From Nautilia sp. PV-1 (GTDB taxonomy: Bacteria > Campylobacterota > Campylobacteria > Campylobacterales > Nautiliaceae), in the NCBI RefSeq assembly GCF_004006315.1, contig NZ_CP026530.1, forward strand, positions 1,230,501-1,294,500: a DNA stretch of 64,000 nucleotides, given 5' to 3'. Shown here in pieces: positions 53,772-63,175 of the stretch. Position numbers and translations under genes: made by a program. The notes beneath the pieces were generated by a model. That model did not search any database. It worked only from the letters and a program-made list of their open reading frames with translations, and was not told the DNA's origin. Within the stretch, counting starts at the first letter, position 1. Each line of letters begins with the position of its first letter.

Positions 53772-55292
53772 TTATTTTTCCGTTACGAATTTAATAATGT
53801 TTTCTTTTATTTCGTTTTTGTTAATTACCGTTTCGTTAATGTCTTTGTCAAACAGCTCTCTTATAGATTCAGGAGCCATTACTTTATAATGGGCTTCTAT
53901 ATAAGCTATTGCGTCTTTATCCGCTATCGTTTTTTCTTCAAGTTCAGCTATTTCCCTGTTAATATCTTCTTTGGTAAGGGCTTCGTAAACACTAGGAGCG
54001 AATTTTGTCCATTCGGCGGTAGAATATGCGACAACTTTATTTTTTATTTCGCCTTTTTCGCTCAGATATTCATATGCTTTAATGGCAGTCGCCGTGTGAG
54101 CATCCATAATGTAATTGTTTTCTTTTGCGTATTTTGCGATTATTTCCTCACATTCTGCGTCAGTAGCGAAATCCGCTAAGAAATCTTCTTTAATTGCTTC
54201 ATGCTCTTTTTCCGTAAGTTCGAAAAACCCTTCACTTTCCAGGTTTTCCATAAGTTCTTTCGTTCTTTCTTCTCCGAATTTGTCAAAAAGAACCCTTTCT
54301 ACGTTTGAAGATTTCAAGATATCCATTGCAGGTGAAATTGTATGAATAAGGTTTTTATCTCTTAAATCGTATTTTCCGTATTTTATAAATTCGTAAAGGA
54401 TGTTGTTTTTATTAGACGCGATTACTATTTTATTTATAGGAAGCCCCATTTTCTTCGCATAATAAGCACCCAGCGCGTTTCCGAAATTACCGCTAGGAAT
54501 TATTACGTCAATCTCGTCTAAAAGATCGATTTCCGCACTTTCTGCCAGCTGCATGTAACTCCAGAAATGATAAATAATCTGAAAAATAATTCTTCCGAAA
54601 TTCACACTGTTTGCGGCGGAAAGCTTAATATTGTTTTCTTTAAGAGTATTTCTGAAATCATCATCTTTAAGAAGTGACTTAAGTGCACTTTGCGCATCGT
54701 CAAAATTACCGATTATTCCTAAAACTTTTTCATTTTTCGCATCGGTTGTCACCATCTGAAGTTTTTGAACTTCGCTTGTGCCTTCATGAGGATAAATACA
54801 AACGACTTTTATATTATCTCTGTTTTCAAAAGTTTTAAGCGTAGCAGGTCCCGTATCACCGCTTGTTGCCGCAAGAATCAGATAATTTTCGCCTCTTTGT
54901 TTGGCAAGTGATGAAAGTATAACACCAAACGGCTGAAGAGCCATGTCTTTAAAAGCTCTCGTCGGCCCGTGCCACAATTCTCCCACAAAAAGGTTTTTAT
55001 TAAGTCTTACAACCGGAACGACATCCGGGTCGTCAAACTCTCTTAAATATGTATACAAAGCTTTTTCTATAAGCCTTTCGTCAATATCTATTTTAAATAA
55101 CTTAAGAATTCCCCTGGTTATATGGGTATACGGTTTTTCATCCTGAACATCATAATATCTGTGTAAAAATTTTTCGTTTATTTTAGGCAGTTTGCTTGGA
55201 ACGTAAAGTCCTCCGTTCGGTGCCGCCGGATTTAATATAACTTCACTAAAACTCTTTTTTTCATCAGTCCCGCGAGTTCCTATAAATTTCAT
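53772..55292 (-). CDS. thrC: Threonine synthase
   Basis: 506 residues with the PLP-binding Lys in GPTRAFKDMALQPFG, the glycine-rich phosphate site ATSGDTGPATLK and the ThrC N-terminal segment FIGTRG. This long form converts O-phosphohomoserine to threonine. It is a single gene with its own upstream gap to yfdX (divergent). Confidence 0.92.
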   Translation of the reverse strand: MKFIGTRGTDEKKSFSEVILNPAAPNGGLYVPSKLPKINEKFLHRYYDVQDEKPYTHITRGILKLFKIDIDERLIEKALYTYLREFDDPDVVPVVRLNKNLFVGELWHGPTRAFKDMALQPFGVILSSLAKQRGENYLILAATSGDTGPATLKTFENRDNIKVVCIYPHEGTSEVQKLQMVTTDAKNEKVLGIIGNFDDAQSALKSLLKDDDFRNTLKENNIKLSAANSVNFGRIIFQIIYHFWSYMQLAESAEIDLLDEIDVIIPSGNFGNALGAYYAKKMGLPINKIVIASNKNNILYEFIKYGKYDLRDKNLIHTISPAMDILKSSNVERVLFDKFGEERTKELMENLESEGFFELTEKEHEAIKEDFLADFATDAECEEIIAKYAKENNYIMDAHTATAIKAYEYLSEKGEIKNKVVAYSTAEWTKFAPSVYEALTKEDINREIAELEEKTIADKDAIAYIEAHYKVMAPESIRELFDKDINETVINKNEIKENIIKFVTEK

Positions 55293-55416
55293 TTATAGCC
55301 TTTTTTTGTGGAATTATATCATATAAACTCACCTTATATATAAAGCGTTACGATTAAAAAAATTTAAAAAAAAAATTAAGAAATGATTAAATTTTAGCAT
55401 ATTTCAATCAAAGAAC

Positions 55417-55446
55417 TTGACAAGCTTACACTAAATATTTTATAAT
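55417..55446 (+). promoter_or_regulatory. Sigma-70 promoter of yfdX
   Basis: TTGACA (55417-55422), 18-base spacer, TATAAT (55441-55446); both boxes match the consensus, the best promoter in the window. Transcription would start near 55453, with AAGGAGG before the ATG at 55477. Confidence 0.7.
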
Positions 55447-55476
55447 ACGGGCACTAAAACATTTAAGGAGGGACAT

Positions 55477-56343
55477 ATGAAAAAACTATTGACATCAATA
55501 GTAGCCGCTAGCTTATTAGTAACAAGCGCTATGGCAGCAGACGCAAAAACAAATGCGGTATCAAAAAACGCAGTTGTAAAAGCTGAACAAAAAGCTCAAA
55601 GCACACAGCTTATAAAAGAAGCTATAAGGGCAATCCAGTATACACAGGATGCGTTAATTTATCTGAACAATAAAAAAACAGATAAAGCAAAAGAATCACT
55701 TAAAAAAGCGGTAGGAGAGCTTGCTGTAGTATTAAATACGCCAAACGCACCGTATTTATTACCTGTGGACGTACAAATTAACGCATATCAGTTTGTCGGA
55801 GATGTACATAAAATTAAAACGTTAATCGCAGAATCTAAAAAACTTATAAATGAAAATAAAATTCCGCAGGCCAGAGAAGTTTTAAATTCATTAAGAAGCG
55901 AAATTGTTATTAAAACAGTTAACCTGCCTTTAGCAACATATCCTGCAGCGTTGAATCTGGCAATTAAATATATTAACGAAGGAAAAGTAAAAGAAGCTAA
56001 AGACGTACTTTCTATGGCTCTTTCAACACTTGTTGAAGTAGACAACGTGATTCCTATTCCGTTAATCAAAGCCCAGGCTCTTGTTCAGGAAGCTAGTAAA
56101 ATTATCAAAAAAGACAAAAAAGAAGCTCTAAGATATCTTGACGAAGCAAGAAGACAGTTAACAATAGCTCAGGCTTTAGGATATACAAGTACAAGCGACA
56201 CAACATATAAAATGCTTGAAGACGAAATTACAAAACTTGAAACAGCAATTCACAAAGGTCACAAAACCGCTTCAATATTCAGCGACCTTATCGAAAAACT
56301 TAAAGAGTTCAAAGAAAAAGCAATCAGCGTTATTCACAAATAA
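55477..56343 (+). CDS. YfdX-family secreted protein
   Basis: 288 residues: signal peptide (about 1-20, SAMAA) and an all-helical YfdX-like body with repeated Lys/Ala-rich helices (KTDKAKESLKKAVGELAVVL; KQALRYLDEARRQ-like segments). YfdX proteins are periplasmic and linked to acid or multidrug stress in enterobacteria; their biochemical activity is not established. A consensus promoter and strong ribosome site suggest high expression. The gene is convergent with the NifX-like gene, separated by a small hairpin. Confidence 0.75.
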   Translation: MKKLLTSIVAASLLVTSAMAADAKTNAVSKNAVVKAEQKAQSTQLIKEAIRAIQYTQDALIYLNNKKTDKAKESLKKAVGELAVVLNTPNAPYLLPVDVQINAYQFVGDVHKIKTLIAESKKLINENKIPQAREVLNSLRSEIVIKTVNLPLATYPAALNLAIKYINEGKVKEAKDVLSMALSTLVEVDNVIPIPLIKAQALVQEASKIIKKDKKEALRYLDEARRQLTIAQALGYTSTSDTTYKMLEDEITKLETAIHKGHKTASIFSDLIEKLKEFKEKAISVIHK

Positions 56344-56363
56344 GAGGATTAATTCTCCTCTTT
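56342..56363. terminator. Small bidirectional hairpin between yfdX and the NifX-like gene
   Basis: AAGAGGA (56342-56348) / TCCTCTT (56356-56362) with a seven-base loop overlaps both stop codon regions of the convergent genes and is followed by TATATTTC on the plus strand. A weak terminator. Confidence 0.4.
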
Positions 56364-56645
56364 ATATTTCATTATTACATCTTCAACACTCAAATTTCCA
56401 TCATTTACCTTAAAAACTTTAAAATAATTATCTTTGACATCTTTACCGGTAATTATATGTTTTATCAATACGGCTTTTAAAAATTTTATTAAATCTTCAG
56501 GGTTTTTTGAATAATAAGATGGAGATTTTCTTGACGCGTATTCTTTGGTTTTGGTATCGTATATTATGAGGTATTCACACTCTTCAAAACCCGGACAGTA
56601 ACCTGATCCTATATAAGCCCCTGACGCAGTAACGGCAATTTTCAT
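56349..56645 (-). CDS. NifX/NifB-like iron-molybdenum cofactor-binding domain protein
   Basis: 98 residues with the start MKIAVTASG and the fold features of the dinitrogenase iron-molybdenum cofactor family (segment DTKTKEYASRKSP, then a LLIKHIITGK-like region). Such small proteins bind metal clusters; stand-alone copies occur outside nitrogen fixation. No nif genes are visible, so a general Fe-S or Mo role is possible. The assignment rests on short similarity. Confidence 0.55.
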   Translation of the reverse strand: MKIAVTASGAYIGSGYCPGFEECEYLIIYDTKTKEYASRKSPSYYSKNPEDLIKFLKAVLIKHIITGKDVKDNYFKVFKVNDGNLSVEDVIMKYKEEN

Positions 56646-56709
56646 ACTTTAAACCTTTTTTGTTACAATATTACCAAAAAATGCCGGCGGCATTTCACAA
56701 AGGTAAAAA

Positions 56710-58095
56710 ATGAATCTATTCAGACAGATACCCAAAGTTGACAAAATAGAAAAAATCCTCTCACACATACCTAAAAAAGTATTAATTCCTATAATTCAAC
56801 AGACACTGGAAAACATAAGAAACGGAATTAAAAACGGTAAAATCACTGAAATAAACGAAAAATCTATTATTAAAGAAATTGAAAAAAAAGCAAATGATAT
56901 TCTTTCACCCTCAATCGTAAACGTAATAAACGCCACGGGAATAACGGTCCATACCAATCTCGGACGAAGCCTGATAGATCCTGAAATTTTCGATTATGCC
57001 AAAGAACGCTCAACCCATTACTGCAATCTCGAATACGACCTCGAAAAAGGAAAAAGAGGAGACAGATATCACCACAGCGCCAAAATACTGAGCCATCTTT
57101 TCGGAAGCGAAAGCGCGCTTATTGTAAACAATAACGCCGCAGCCGTGTTTTTGATACTAAACACATTCGCAAAAGATAAAGAAGCGATAGTCTCAAGAGG
57201 CGAACTTGTAGAAATCGGCGGAAGTTTCAGGGTACCTGAAGTTATGAAAGCAAGCGGCGCGAAACTCGTAGAAGTTGGAACGACGAATAAAACAAAAATC
57301 AAAGACTACGAAGAAGCAATAACAGAAAATACATCAATGCTTATGAAAGTGCACAAATCAAACTATTCTATAGAAGGTTTCAGCGCCGAAGCGACACTTG
57401 AAGAGATAATCAGCCTCTCAAAAGAAAAAGGCGTTTTGGACTATTACGACTTAGGAAGCGCATATGTGCCGAAACTCCCTTACGGACTTACAAATTACGA
57501 ACCTCCTATAAGCGATATTATGAAACTAAACCCTTCTCTTGTCAGTTTCAGCGGAGATAAACTTTTCGGAAGCGTTCAGGCGGGAATAATACTCGGAAAA
57601 AAAGAACTTATTGACAGACTCAAAAAAAACCAGATTTTAAGAATGTTCAGGGTTGACAAAATAACCCTTTCACTGATAGAAGCCACCGCTTTGGCGTATA
57701 TAAAAGAAGAATACGATAAAATTCCGACTTTGAAATCTATCTTCCAGACAACAGACGAGCTTAAAGAAAAGGCCCAAAAACTTTTAAATTTATGCCCGGG
57801 CTTAAAAGCCGAAATTAAAGAATCGCACACATATGTCGGAGGCGGAACGATGCCTAACCGCAAAATTCCGACAATTGTGGTGGAAATTAAAGGCAATGCA
57901 AAAAAATGGGAAGAAAATATGCGTAAAAACCTTGTAATCGGAAGAATAGAAAACGAACATTTCGTACTCGATATGAGAAGCGTCCAGGAAGACGAAATAG
58001 AAAAACTGTCAGAAATTATTAATAATATTATCAGCTGTGAAATTCCTTCACAGAATAACAACATAGCAACTTCACAACTCAAAGGTCAAAAATGA
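56710..58095 (+). CDS. selA: L-seryl-tRNA(Sec) selenium transferase SelA
   Basis: 461 residues, PLP-dependent. Features: VINATGITVHTNLGRSL near residue 80, NNNAAAVFLIL, and the PLP Lys284 in SGDKLFGSVQAG. SelA converts Ser-tRNA(Sec) to Sec-tRNA(Sec) with selenophosphate. It overlaps selB by four bases. Its last codons contain the dispersed word CAACTTCACAACT (58069-58081), which suggests a small repeat insertion at the C-terminus. The tRNA gene selC was not seen in the window. Confidence 0.95.
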   Translation: MNLFRQIPKVDKIEKILSHIPKKVLIPIIQQTLENIRNGIKNGKITEINEKSIIKEIEKKANDILSPSIVNVINATGITVHTNLGRSLIDPEIFDYAKERSTHYCNLEYDLEKGKRGDRYHHSAKILSHLFGSESALIVNNNAAAVFLILNTFAKDKEAIVSRGELVEIGGSFRVPEVMKASGAKLVEVGTTNKTKIKDYEEAITENTSMLMKVHKSNYSIEGFSAEATLEEIISLSKEKGVLDYYDLGSAYVPKLPYGLTNYEPPISDIMKLNPSLVSFSGDKLFGSVQAGIILGKKELIDRLKKNQILRMFRVDKITLSLIEATALAYIKEEYDKIPTLKSIFQTTDELKEKAQKLLNLCPGLKAEIKESHTYVGGGTMPNRKIPTIVVEIKGNAKKWEENMRKNLVIGRIENEHFVLDMRSVQEDEIEKLSEIINNIISCEIPSQNNNIATSQLKGQK

Positions 58096-59921
58096 GAAAC
58101 ATAATCATAGGAACGGCGGGTCACGTAGACCACGGTAAAACGTCTTTAATAGAAGCACTCACCGGATATAACGGAGACGAGCTTAAAGAGGAAAAAGAGC
58201 GCGGCATAACAATAGATTTAAGTTTTACCAATATGAAAAGGGACGACGTAAACGTAGCGTTTATAGACGTTCCGGGACATGAAAAACTTGTCAAAAACAT
58301 GATCAGCGGAGCTTTCGGATTTGACGCCTCGCTTTTTGCCATAGACGCCAACGAAGGAGTTATGCCGCAAACCGTAGAGCACCTTGAAGTTTTAAATATT
58401 TTAAGGGTTAAAAACATAATAGTCGCACTTACCAAATGCGATCTCGCTGACAGAGAAACAATTGAAAAAAGAAAACAGGAAATCAGGGATTTAATAGCAA
58501 AATATAAAAACCTCCGCCTTCTAGAAATATTTGAAACATCTATCTACGACAAACAAAGCATCGAAAAACTTAAAGACTACCTTTTCAACCTGCCTCCTAG
58601 AAAAATCACCCACTCGAAATTCTTCAGATACTATATAGACAGGGTTTTCAGCTTAAAAGGTATAGGTACAGTCGTTACGGGGACGGTTCTAAGCGGCAAA
58701 GTAAAACTCAAAGACAAAATATACATCAACGAAACAAAAACGCTCACAACCGTTAAAAACCTACAGGTACACGGCGAAGATGTGGAAGAAGCATACACCC
58801 ACCAAAGAGTTGCCATTAACCTCAATATTTCGCATAAAGAGCTTAAAAAAGGATACCTGCTCTCAACAAAAGGCTATTTAAGAGGATTCAGACTTATTGA
58901 CGTATTCGTAAAACCTGTCGAAGGAAAAGAGCTCTTTCACAATATGGAAGTGCTTTTCATAAGCGGCGCCAAAAGAATTCCCGGCAAACTTTTAATGTTT
59001 AACCCGGAAGACAAAAAAGGCTATGCAACCATCAAACTCGAAGAAAAAGCGTTTTTAGTATTTGAAGATCCGTTTGTAATTCTCCATAACGGCCGTGTAA
59101 TAGGCGGAGGAGAAGTGTTAAACCCTATCAGCGATCCGATTAAAAAAAGGAAAAAATTAGCACTTCTTAAAGCTTTAAACAAAAAAGACTTTAAAAAAGC
59201 CTTTGAAATACTTGTACAAAACCATAAAAGAGGATTCGGACTGCTTCAAAGCTACCAGAGATTCAACCTCTCCCCGCAAGAAGCGCTTGAAATAGCAAAA
59301 ACCCTTGATAATGTGTTTATAGACGAGGAAAACTATAATATTTTTTCGATCGACGTAAAAAAAGAGATTGAAAAAATAATTAAAGACACATATGAAAAAA
59401 ACAGATTCGCATTCCTCTCCCCTGCATCTCTTAAACTAAGACTTAAATGGGCAAGCGCCGAACTTATACAAAGCGTACTTGACGAGTTTGTAAAAGAAGG
59501 TTATCTGATAAAAGAGGACAATATCTACAAAAGAAAAGATCTCGGCGAAGTAGACGTAACCAAATCGGTTGAACATAGACTCTACCAGCTGCTTGACAAC
59601 TCCGGACTGACCCCGGACGCACCATACAATATATATGAAAAACTGAATATTGACAGAAAAGTCGGCGACAACGCCATGAAGAAACTAACCACATCCAAAA
59701 AAGTGATACGTCTGGCACATAATCTTTTCGTAACTGATAAAAACATTAATATAGCGCTTAAAAAAATGAAAGAAATTATGCAAAGAGTCGGTTATATCGA
59801 TATTAAAACATTTAAAGAAGAAATGCCTATGAGCAGGAAATACATAGTGGCGTATCTCGATTATCTCGATCAGCTCGGAGATGTGGAAAAACGGGACAAT
59901 AAAAGATACCTCAAAAATTAA
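58092..59921 (+). CDS. selB: Selenocysteine-specific elongation factor SelB
   Basis: 609 residues. G-protein motifs: GHVDHGKTSL, the switch ERGITIDLSF, DVPGHEKLVKNM and TKCD. EF-Tu-like domains follow, then a C-terminal region with winged helices (about 420-609; LTPDAPYNIYEKLNIDR) that bind the SECIS element. It delivers Sec-tRNA to UGA codons such as those in fdhA and selD. It starts within the selA stop (ATGA). Confidence 0.95.
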   Translation: MRNIIIGTAGHVDHGKTSLIEALTGYNGDELKEEKERGITIDLSFTNMKRDDVNVAFIDVPGHEKLVKNMISGAFGFDASLFAIDANEGVMPQTVEHLEVLNILRVKNIIVALTKCDLADRETIEKRKQEIRDLIAKYKNLRLLEIFETSIYDKQSIEKLKDYLFNLPPRKITHSKFFRYYIDRVFSLKGIGTVVTGTVLSGKVKLKDKIYINETKTLTTVKNLQVHGEDVEEAYTHQRVAINLNISHKELKKGYLLSTKGYLRGFRLIDVFVKPVEGKELFHNMEVLFISGAKRIPGKLLMFNPEDKKGYATIKLEEKAFLVFEDPFVILHNGRVIGGGEVLNPISDPIKKRKKLALLKALNKKDFKKAFEILVQNHKRGFGLLQSYQRFNLSPQEALEIAKTLDNVFIDEENYNIFSIDVKKEIEKIIKDTYEKNRFAFLSPASLKLRLKWASAELIQSVLDEFVKEGYLIKEDNIYKRKDLGEVDVTKSVEHRLYQLLDNSGLTPDAPYNIYEKLNIDRKVGDNAMKKLTTSKKVIRLAHNLFVTDKNINIALKKMKEIMQRVGYIDIKTFKEEMPMSRKYIVAYLDYLDQLGDVEKRDNKRYLKN

Positions 59922-60130
59922 GAATGGAAAATGAAGAATTATTATTAAAAATCATAATTATTTTATAAATTTTAACCTTTTTTTCTTTACAATTTTTATC
60001 TCGGCAAAAAATTTCATTATATTTGGAAAATAATAAAACTAAAAATTTTTTATTCCAGAAAAATCCGACAATTTTAGAAAATATTCTCTTTTTAATTCTC
60101 CATTTTCAATTCTCAATTCTCCATTCCTTA
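59918..60130. repeat. Inverted low-complexity repeats in the selB-rpmE gap
   Basis: The 297-base gap 59922-60218 has AT-rich sequence with no gene. A degenerate copy of the GAATGGAGAATTGAG-type repeat stands at 59918-59941 and an inverse copy at 60092-60130. The latter closely matches the copy at 37487-37524. No tRNA or terminator was found. Confidence 0.45.
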
Positions 60131-60218
60131 AAACTTGCTTAATTTAAGGATACTTTAAGATTAAATATGTAGAATTTCGAACTAATTTTGAATAAACAAT
60201 AATAAAAAAGGATAATGA

Positions 60219-60419
60219 ATGAAAAAAGGTATCCATCCTGAATACGTAAAATGCCAAGTTACATGCACATGCGGTCATCAGTTTGAAATTTTATCAACTA
60301 AAGAAACTTTAAGAGTTGAAGTTTGTGATAAATGCCATCCGTTCTATACAGGTCAGGAAAGAAATATTGACAGAGGCGGAAAAGTAGATAAATTTAAGAA
60401 AAAATACGGTCTTGCATAA
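60219..60419 (+). CDS. rpmE: Ribosomal protein L31
   Basis: 66 residues; zinc-type L31 with Cys in CQVTCTCG and CDKCHP, the usual metal-binding pattern. The start is MKKGIHPEY with AAGGA ribosome site. It is directly followed by rsmI, whose TTG start abuts the stop codon. Confidence 0.95.
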   Translation: MKKGIHPEYVKCQVTCTCGHQFEILSTKETLRVEVCDKCHPFYTGQERNIDRGGKVDKFKKKYGLA

Positions 60420-61208
60420 TTGCTTAGCCTAGTTCCTACTCCAATAGGAAATCTTAAAGACATATCCCAAAGAGCCCTTGAGGCTCTTAAAACTGCCCAG
60501 ATAATCTTCTGCGAAGACACAAGAATTACAAAAAAGCTTTTAAATCTTTTAGAAATCCCTCTTAACAAAGAATTTATATCAATGCATTCGCATAATGAAA
60601 AAGAAGCGCTTTCAAAATTAAACCCAGAACTTTTAAAAACAAAAGAATGTGTTTATGTCAGTGACGCCGGAATGCCCGGTATTAGCGATCCCGGAAGCAA
60701 ATTAATTCAATACTGCCAGAAAAACGGCATACCATATACGGTAATACCGGGAGCCAATGCGGCGCTTACAGCATATGTGGCCAGCGGATTTGAGGGTGAA
60801 TTCTGTTTTTGGATGTTTCTGCCTCATAAAGGGAAAGAGCGTTTAGATAAACTGAACGAAATAATAAATTCCGGCAAAATAGCCGTGCTTTATGAATCCC
60901 CTCACAGAATTGAAAAACTGATAAAAGAATTAAAAGAGCTTATCCCCCAAAGAGAAGTATTTCTGGCAAAAGAAATGACTAAAGTTCATGAAACATATAT
61001 AAAAGCAAAAGCAAAAGATTTAAACCTTCCGAACACAAAAGGAGAATGGGTTGTAGTAATCGATAATGGCGAAAGCAAAAAAGATTTAACCCTCACTTAT
61101 GACGATATTTTAAATCTTTCACTGCCTCCTAAAGAAAAATCAAAACTTCTGGCAAAAATATCCGATAAATCCGCCAAAGAAATTTATAAAGAACTTCAAA
61201 ACGGTTAA
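60420..61208 (+). CDS. rsmI: 16S rRNA 2'-O-ribose C1402 methyltransferase RsmI
   Basis: 262 residues, with TTG start immediately after the rpmE stop (no gap), so translation is probably coupled. The family motifs PTPIGNLKDIS, CEDTRITKKLL, SDAGMPGISDPG and VIPGANAAL are all present. It methylates C1402 in the ribosomal decoding centre. Confidence 0.93.
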   Translation: MLSLVPTPIGNLKDISQRALEALKTAQIIFCEDTRITKKLLNLLEIPLNKEFISMHSHNEKEALSKLNPELLKTKECVYVSDAGMPGISDPGSKLIQYCQKNGIPYTVIPGANAALTAYVASGFEGEFCFWMFLPHKGKERLDKLNEIINSGKIAVLYESPHRIEKLIKELKELIPQREVFLAKEMTKVHETYIKAKAKDLNLPNTKGEWVVVIDNGESKKDLTLTYDDILNLSLPPKEKSKLLAKISDKSAKEIYKELQNG

Positions 61209-61305
61209 TTATTTCTATATTTTTAGCTTTAAAATAAACATTTCTAAAACTCAATTTAAACTATTTATTTTACTTTTAAAATAAATCCATTATTTTCAAA
61301 GTCTA

Positions 61306-61318
61306 GCGACAGACACTG
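61306..61318 (-). repeat. Third copy of the AGTGTCTGTCAC-type word
   Basis: GCGACAGACACTG at 61306-61318 has reverse complement CAGTGTCTGTCGC, matching the pair at 12387 and 12623. It lies in the gap before trpB, and AGTC/GACA bases around it could pair locally. Confidence 0.4.
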
Positions 61319-61345
61319 ATAAAGTACAACTTAAACAGACTATTA

Positions 61346-61354
61346 TGCTAAAAT
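61346..61354 (+). promoter_or_regulatory. trpB: Extended -10 promoter for trpB
   Basis: TGC-TAAAAT ends 26 bases before the ATG at 61381; AAAGGAG follows as ribosome site. It implies that trpB is transcribed alone. Confidence 0.45.
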
Positions 61355-61380
61355 ACTTTAAATGAGACAAAGGAGAAAAA

Positions 61381-62592
61381 ATGAAAAAATCACATTTGCA
61401 AAAATTTCCTGACAGTGAAGGATTTTTCGGAAGATTCGGAGGAGCATATATTCCCGATGTATTACAAGAAGAGTTTGAAAGAATCACAAAAGCGTATATG
61501 AAACTCAGACGCTCACACGATTTTTTAAGTGAACTTAGAAGAATCAGAAAACATTACCAGGGACGCCCTACTCCCGTATATCATGCCAAAAGACTCTCAG
61601 AAGCGCTTGGAGGAGCACAGATATATCTTAAAAGAGAAGATCTGAACCATATGGGAGCACACAAACTGAACCACTGCATGGCAGAAGCGCTGCTGGCCAA
61701 ATACATGGGCAAAAAGAAACTGATAGCAGAAACCGGTGCAGGACAGCACGGCGTTGCGCTTGCTACAGCGGCAGCTTACTTCGGAATGGAATGTGAAATT
61801 CACATGGGTGAGGTTGATATAGAAAAAGAACATCCGAATGTCGTAAGAATGAAAATATTAGGAGCCGAGGTGATTCCGGCCACACACGGGCTGAAAACAC
61901 TCAAAGAAGCGGTTGACAGCGCGTTTGAAAGCTATGTAAAACAGATAGACACGGCTCTTTACGCAATCGGAAGCGTTGTGGGACCTCATCCGTTTCCTAT
62001 GATGGTAAGGGATTTTCAAAGCGTTGTGGGATTTGAGGCAAAAGAACAGTTTACAGAAATGGTCGGTTTCCTGCCCGATAACGTTGTGGCATGTGTAGGG
62101 GGCGGAAGCAACGCCATGGGAATTTTCAGCGGATTTATAGACGACGAAGTGGAGCTGTATGCGGTAGAGCCTCTTGGCAAAGGAACTAAACTCGGAGAAC
62201 ACGCAGCAACTCTTATGTACGGTGACGAGGGAGTGATCCACGGATTTAACACTATAATGCTAAAAGATGAAAACGGAGAGCCTGCCCCTGTTTACTCAAT
62301 CGCCAGCGGACTTGATTATCCGGGTGTTGGACCAGAACAGGCGTATCTGAAAGAAAGCGGCAGACTAAATATAGCGGCAATCACCGATGAAGAGACAATA
62401 GACGCGTTTTATGCTCTCAGTCAGTATGAGGGAATAATTCCGGCACTTGAAAGCGCTCATGCGGTTGCATTTGCTATGAAACTGGCAAAAGAAAAACCAA
62501 ATGACACAATTCTTGTTAATTTATCCGGAAGAGGAGACAAAGACATAGATTACGTGGTTGAAAATTACGGAGTCAGGGAAATTAAACTCTAA
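61381..62592 (+). CDS. trpB: Tryptophan synthase beta subunit (divergent, stand-alone)
   Basis: 403 residues with the TrpB PLP motif in modified form: [19 protein letters not shown] (PLP Lys in HKLNH; the usual form is TGAHKINN), then [36 protein letters not shown] and LSGRGDKD. It condenses indole with serine. Only the beta gene is here, not the rest of a trp operon, and the extended N-terminus ([17 protein letters not shown]) is unlike standard TrpB. It may be a second TrpB paralogue. It overlaps the convergent rhomboid gene by four bases. Confidence 0.85.
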   Translation: MKKSHLQKFPDSEGFFGRFGGAYIPDVLQEEFERITKAYMKLRRSHDFLSELRRIRKHYQGRPTPVYHAKRLSEALGGAQIYLKREDLNHMGAHKLNHCMAEALLAKYMGKKKLIAETGAGQHGVALATAAAYFGMECEIHMGEVDIEKEHPNVVRMKILGAEVIPATHGLKTLKEAVDSAFESYVKQIDTALYAIGSVVGPHPFPMMVRDFQSVVGFEAKEQFTEMVGFLPDNVVACVGGGSNAMGIFSGFIDDEVELYAVEPLGKGTKLGEHAATLMYGDEGVIHGFNTIMLKDENGEPAPVYSIASGLDYPGVGPEQAYLKESGRLNIAAITDEETIDAFYALSQYEGIIPALESAHAVAFAMKLAKEKPNDTILVNLSGRGDKDIDYVVENYGVREIKL

Positions 62593-63155
62593 CCGTTTTT
62601 TTCTTCCGGTTCAATAATATTTTTCTTGACAAAACCTTTAAAAAAAATATAAAAAAGACCTGCGATAAAACCTGCTATTGCCCCGCCTAAATGCCCGAAC
62701 CACGCAATATTCATATTAAACATAAATACGGCTCCGTTGTATATAACCGCAAAAATAATAAAATCTTTAAACTCTTTCGTAATTAACGAATAAAACGCAT
62801 ACAGCCCGAATATAGCCCCCGAAGCGCCTATTACGTAAACATTCCAGTGGTTTTGAAGATAATAGTAATTAGCCAAATCGGCACCTAATATAGAAACAAG
62901 ATAAACTATAAAAAACCAAAACGTATTAGTAACTTTTTCCGTTGCGAACCCTACTTCCAAAAGTGCCAGCATATTCATTGCTATATGCCCCCATCCCCCG
63001 TGAATAAAAGCGTTAGTAATCCATACGACGGGATCGTCCCTGTTTTGTGCAGTCATACCGTAATGAACCATATAATCAGCCGCATAAGAGCCGTTATGTA
63101 TATTGATATACCAAAATACGACAGCATTGATTAAAAAAATTAAAAGAGTCCCCAT
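62589..63155 (-). CDS. Rhomboid intramembrane serine protease
   Basis: 188 residues, six or so transmembrane helices. The catalytic dyad is visible: Ser in [10 protein letters not shown] and His in [12 protein letters not shown], plus the oxyanion region [11 protein letters not shown]. It cleaves transmembrane segments. I prefer the ATG at 63155 because the ribosome site AAGGA overlaps the alternative ATG at 63161. It ends a short stretch before lepA on the same strand. Confidence 0.85.
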   Translation of the reverse strand: MGTLLIFLINAVVFWYINIHNGSYAADYMVHYGMTAQNRDDPVVWITNAFIHGGWGHIAMNMLALLEVGFATEKVTNTFWFFIVYLVSILGADLANYYYLQNHWNVYVIGASGAIFGLYAFYSLITKEFKDFIIFAVIYNGAVFMFNMNIAWFGHLGGAIAGFIAGLFYIFFKGFVKKNIIEPEEKNG

Positions 63156-63175
63156 TTTCATCCTTAAAAAAAAGA

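Noticed and set aside
56349-56645. Nitrogen fixation locus
   Set aside because: Only a single small NifX/NifB-like domain is present with no nifHDK or nifB; such domains occur widely outside nitrogen fixation.
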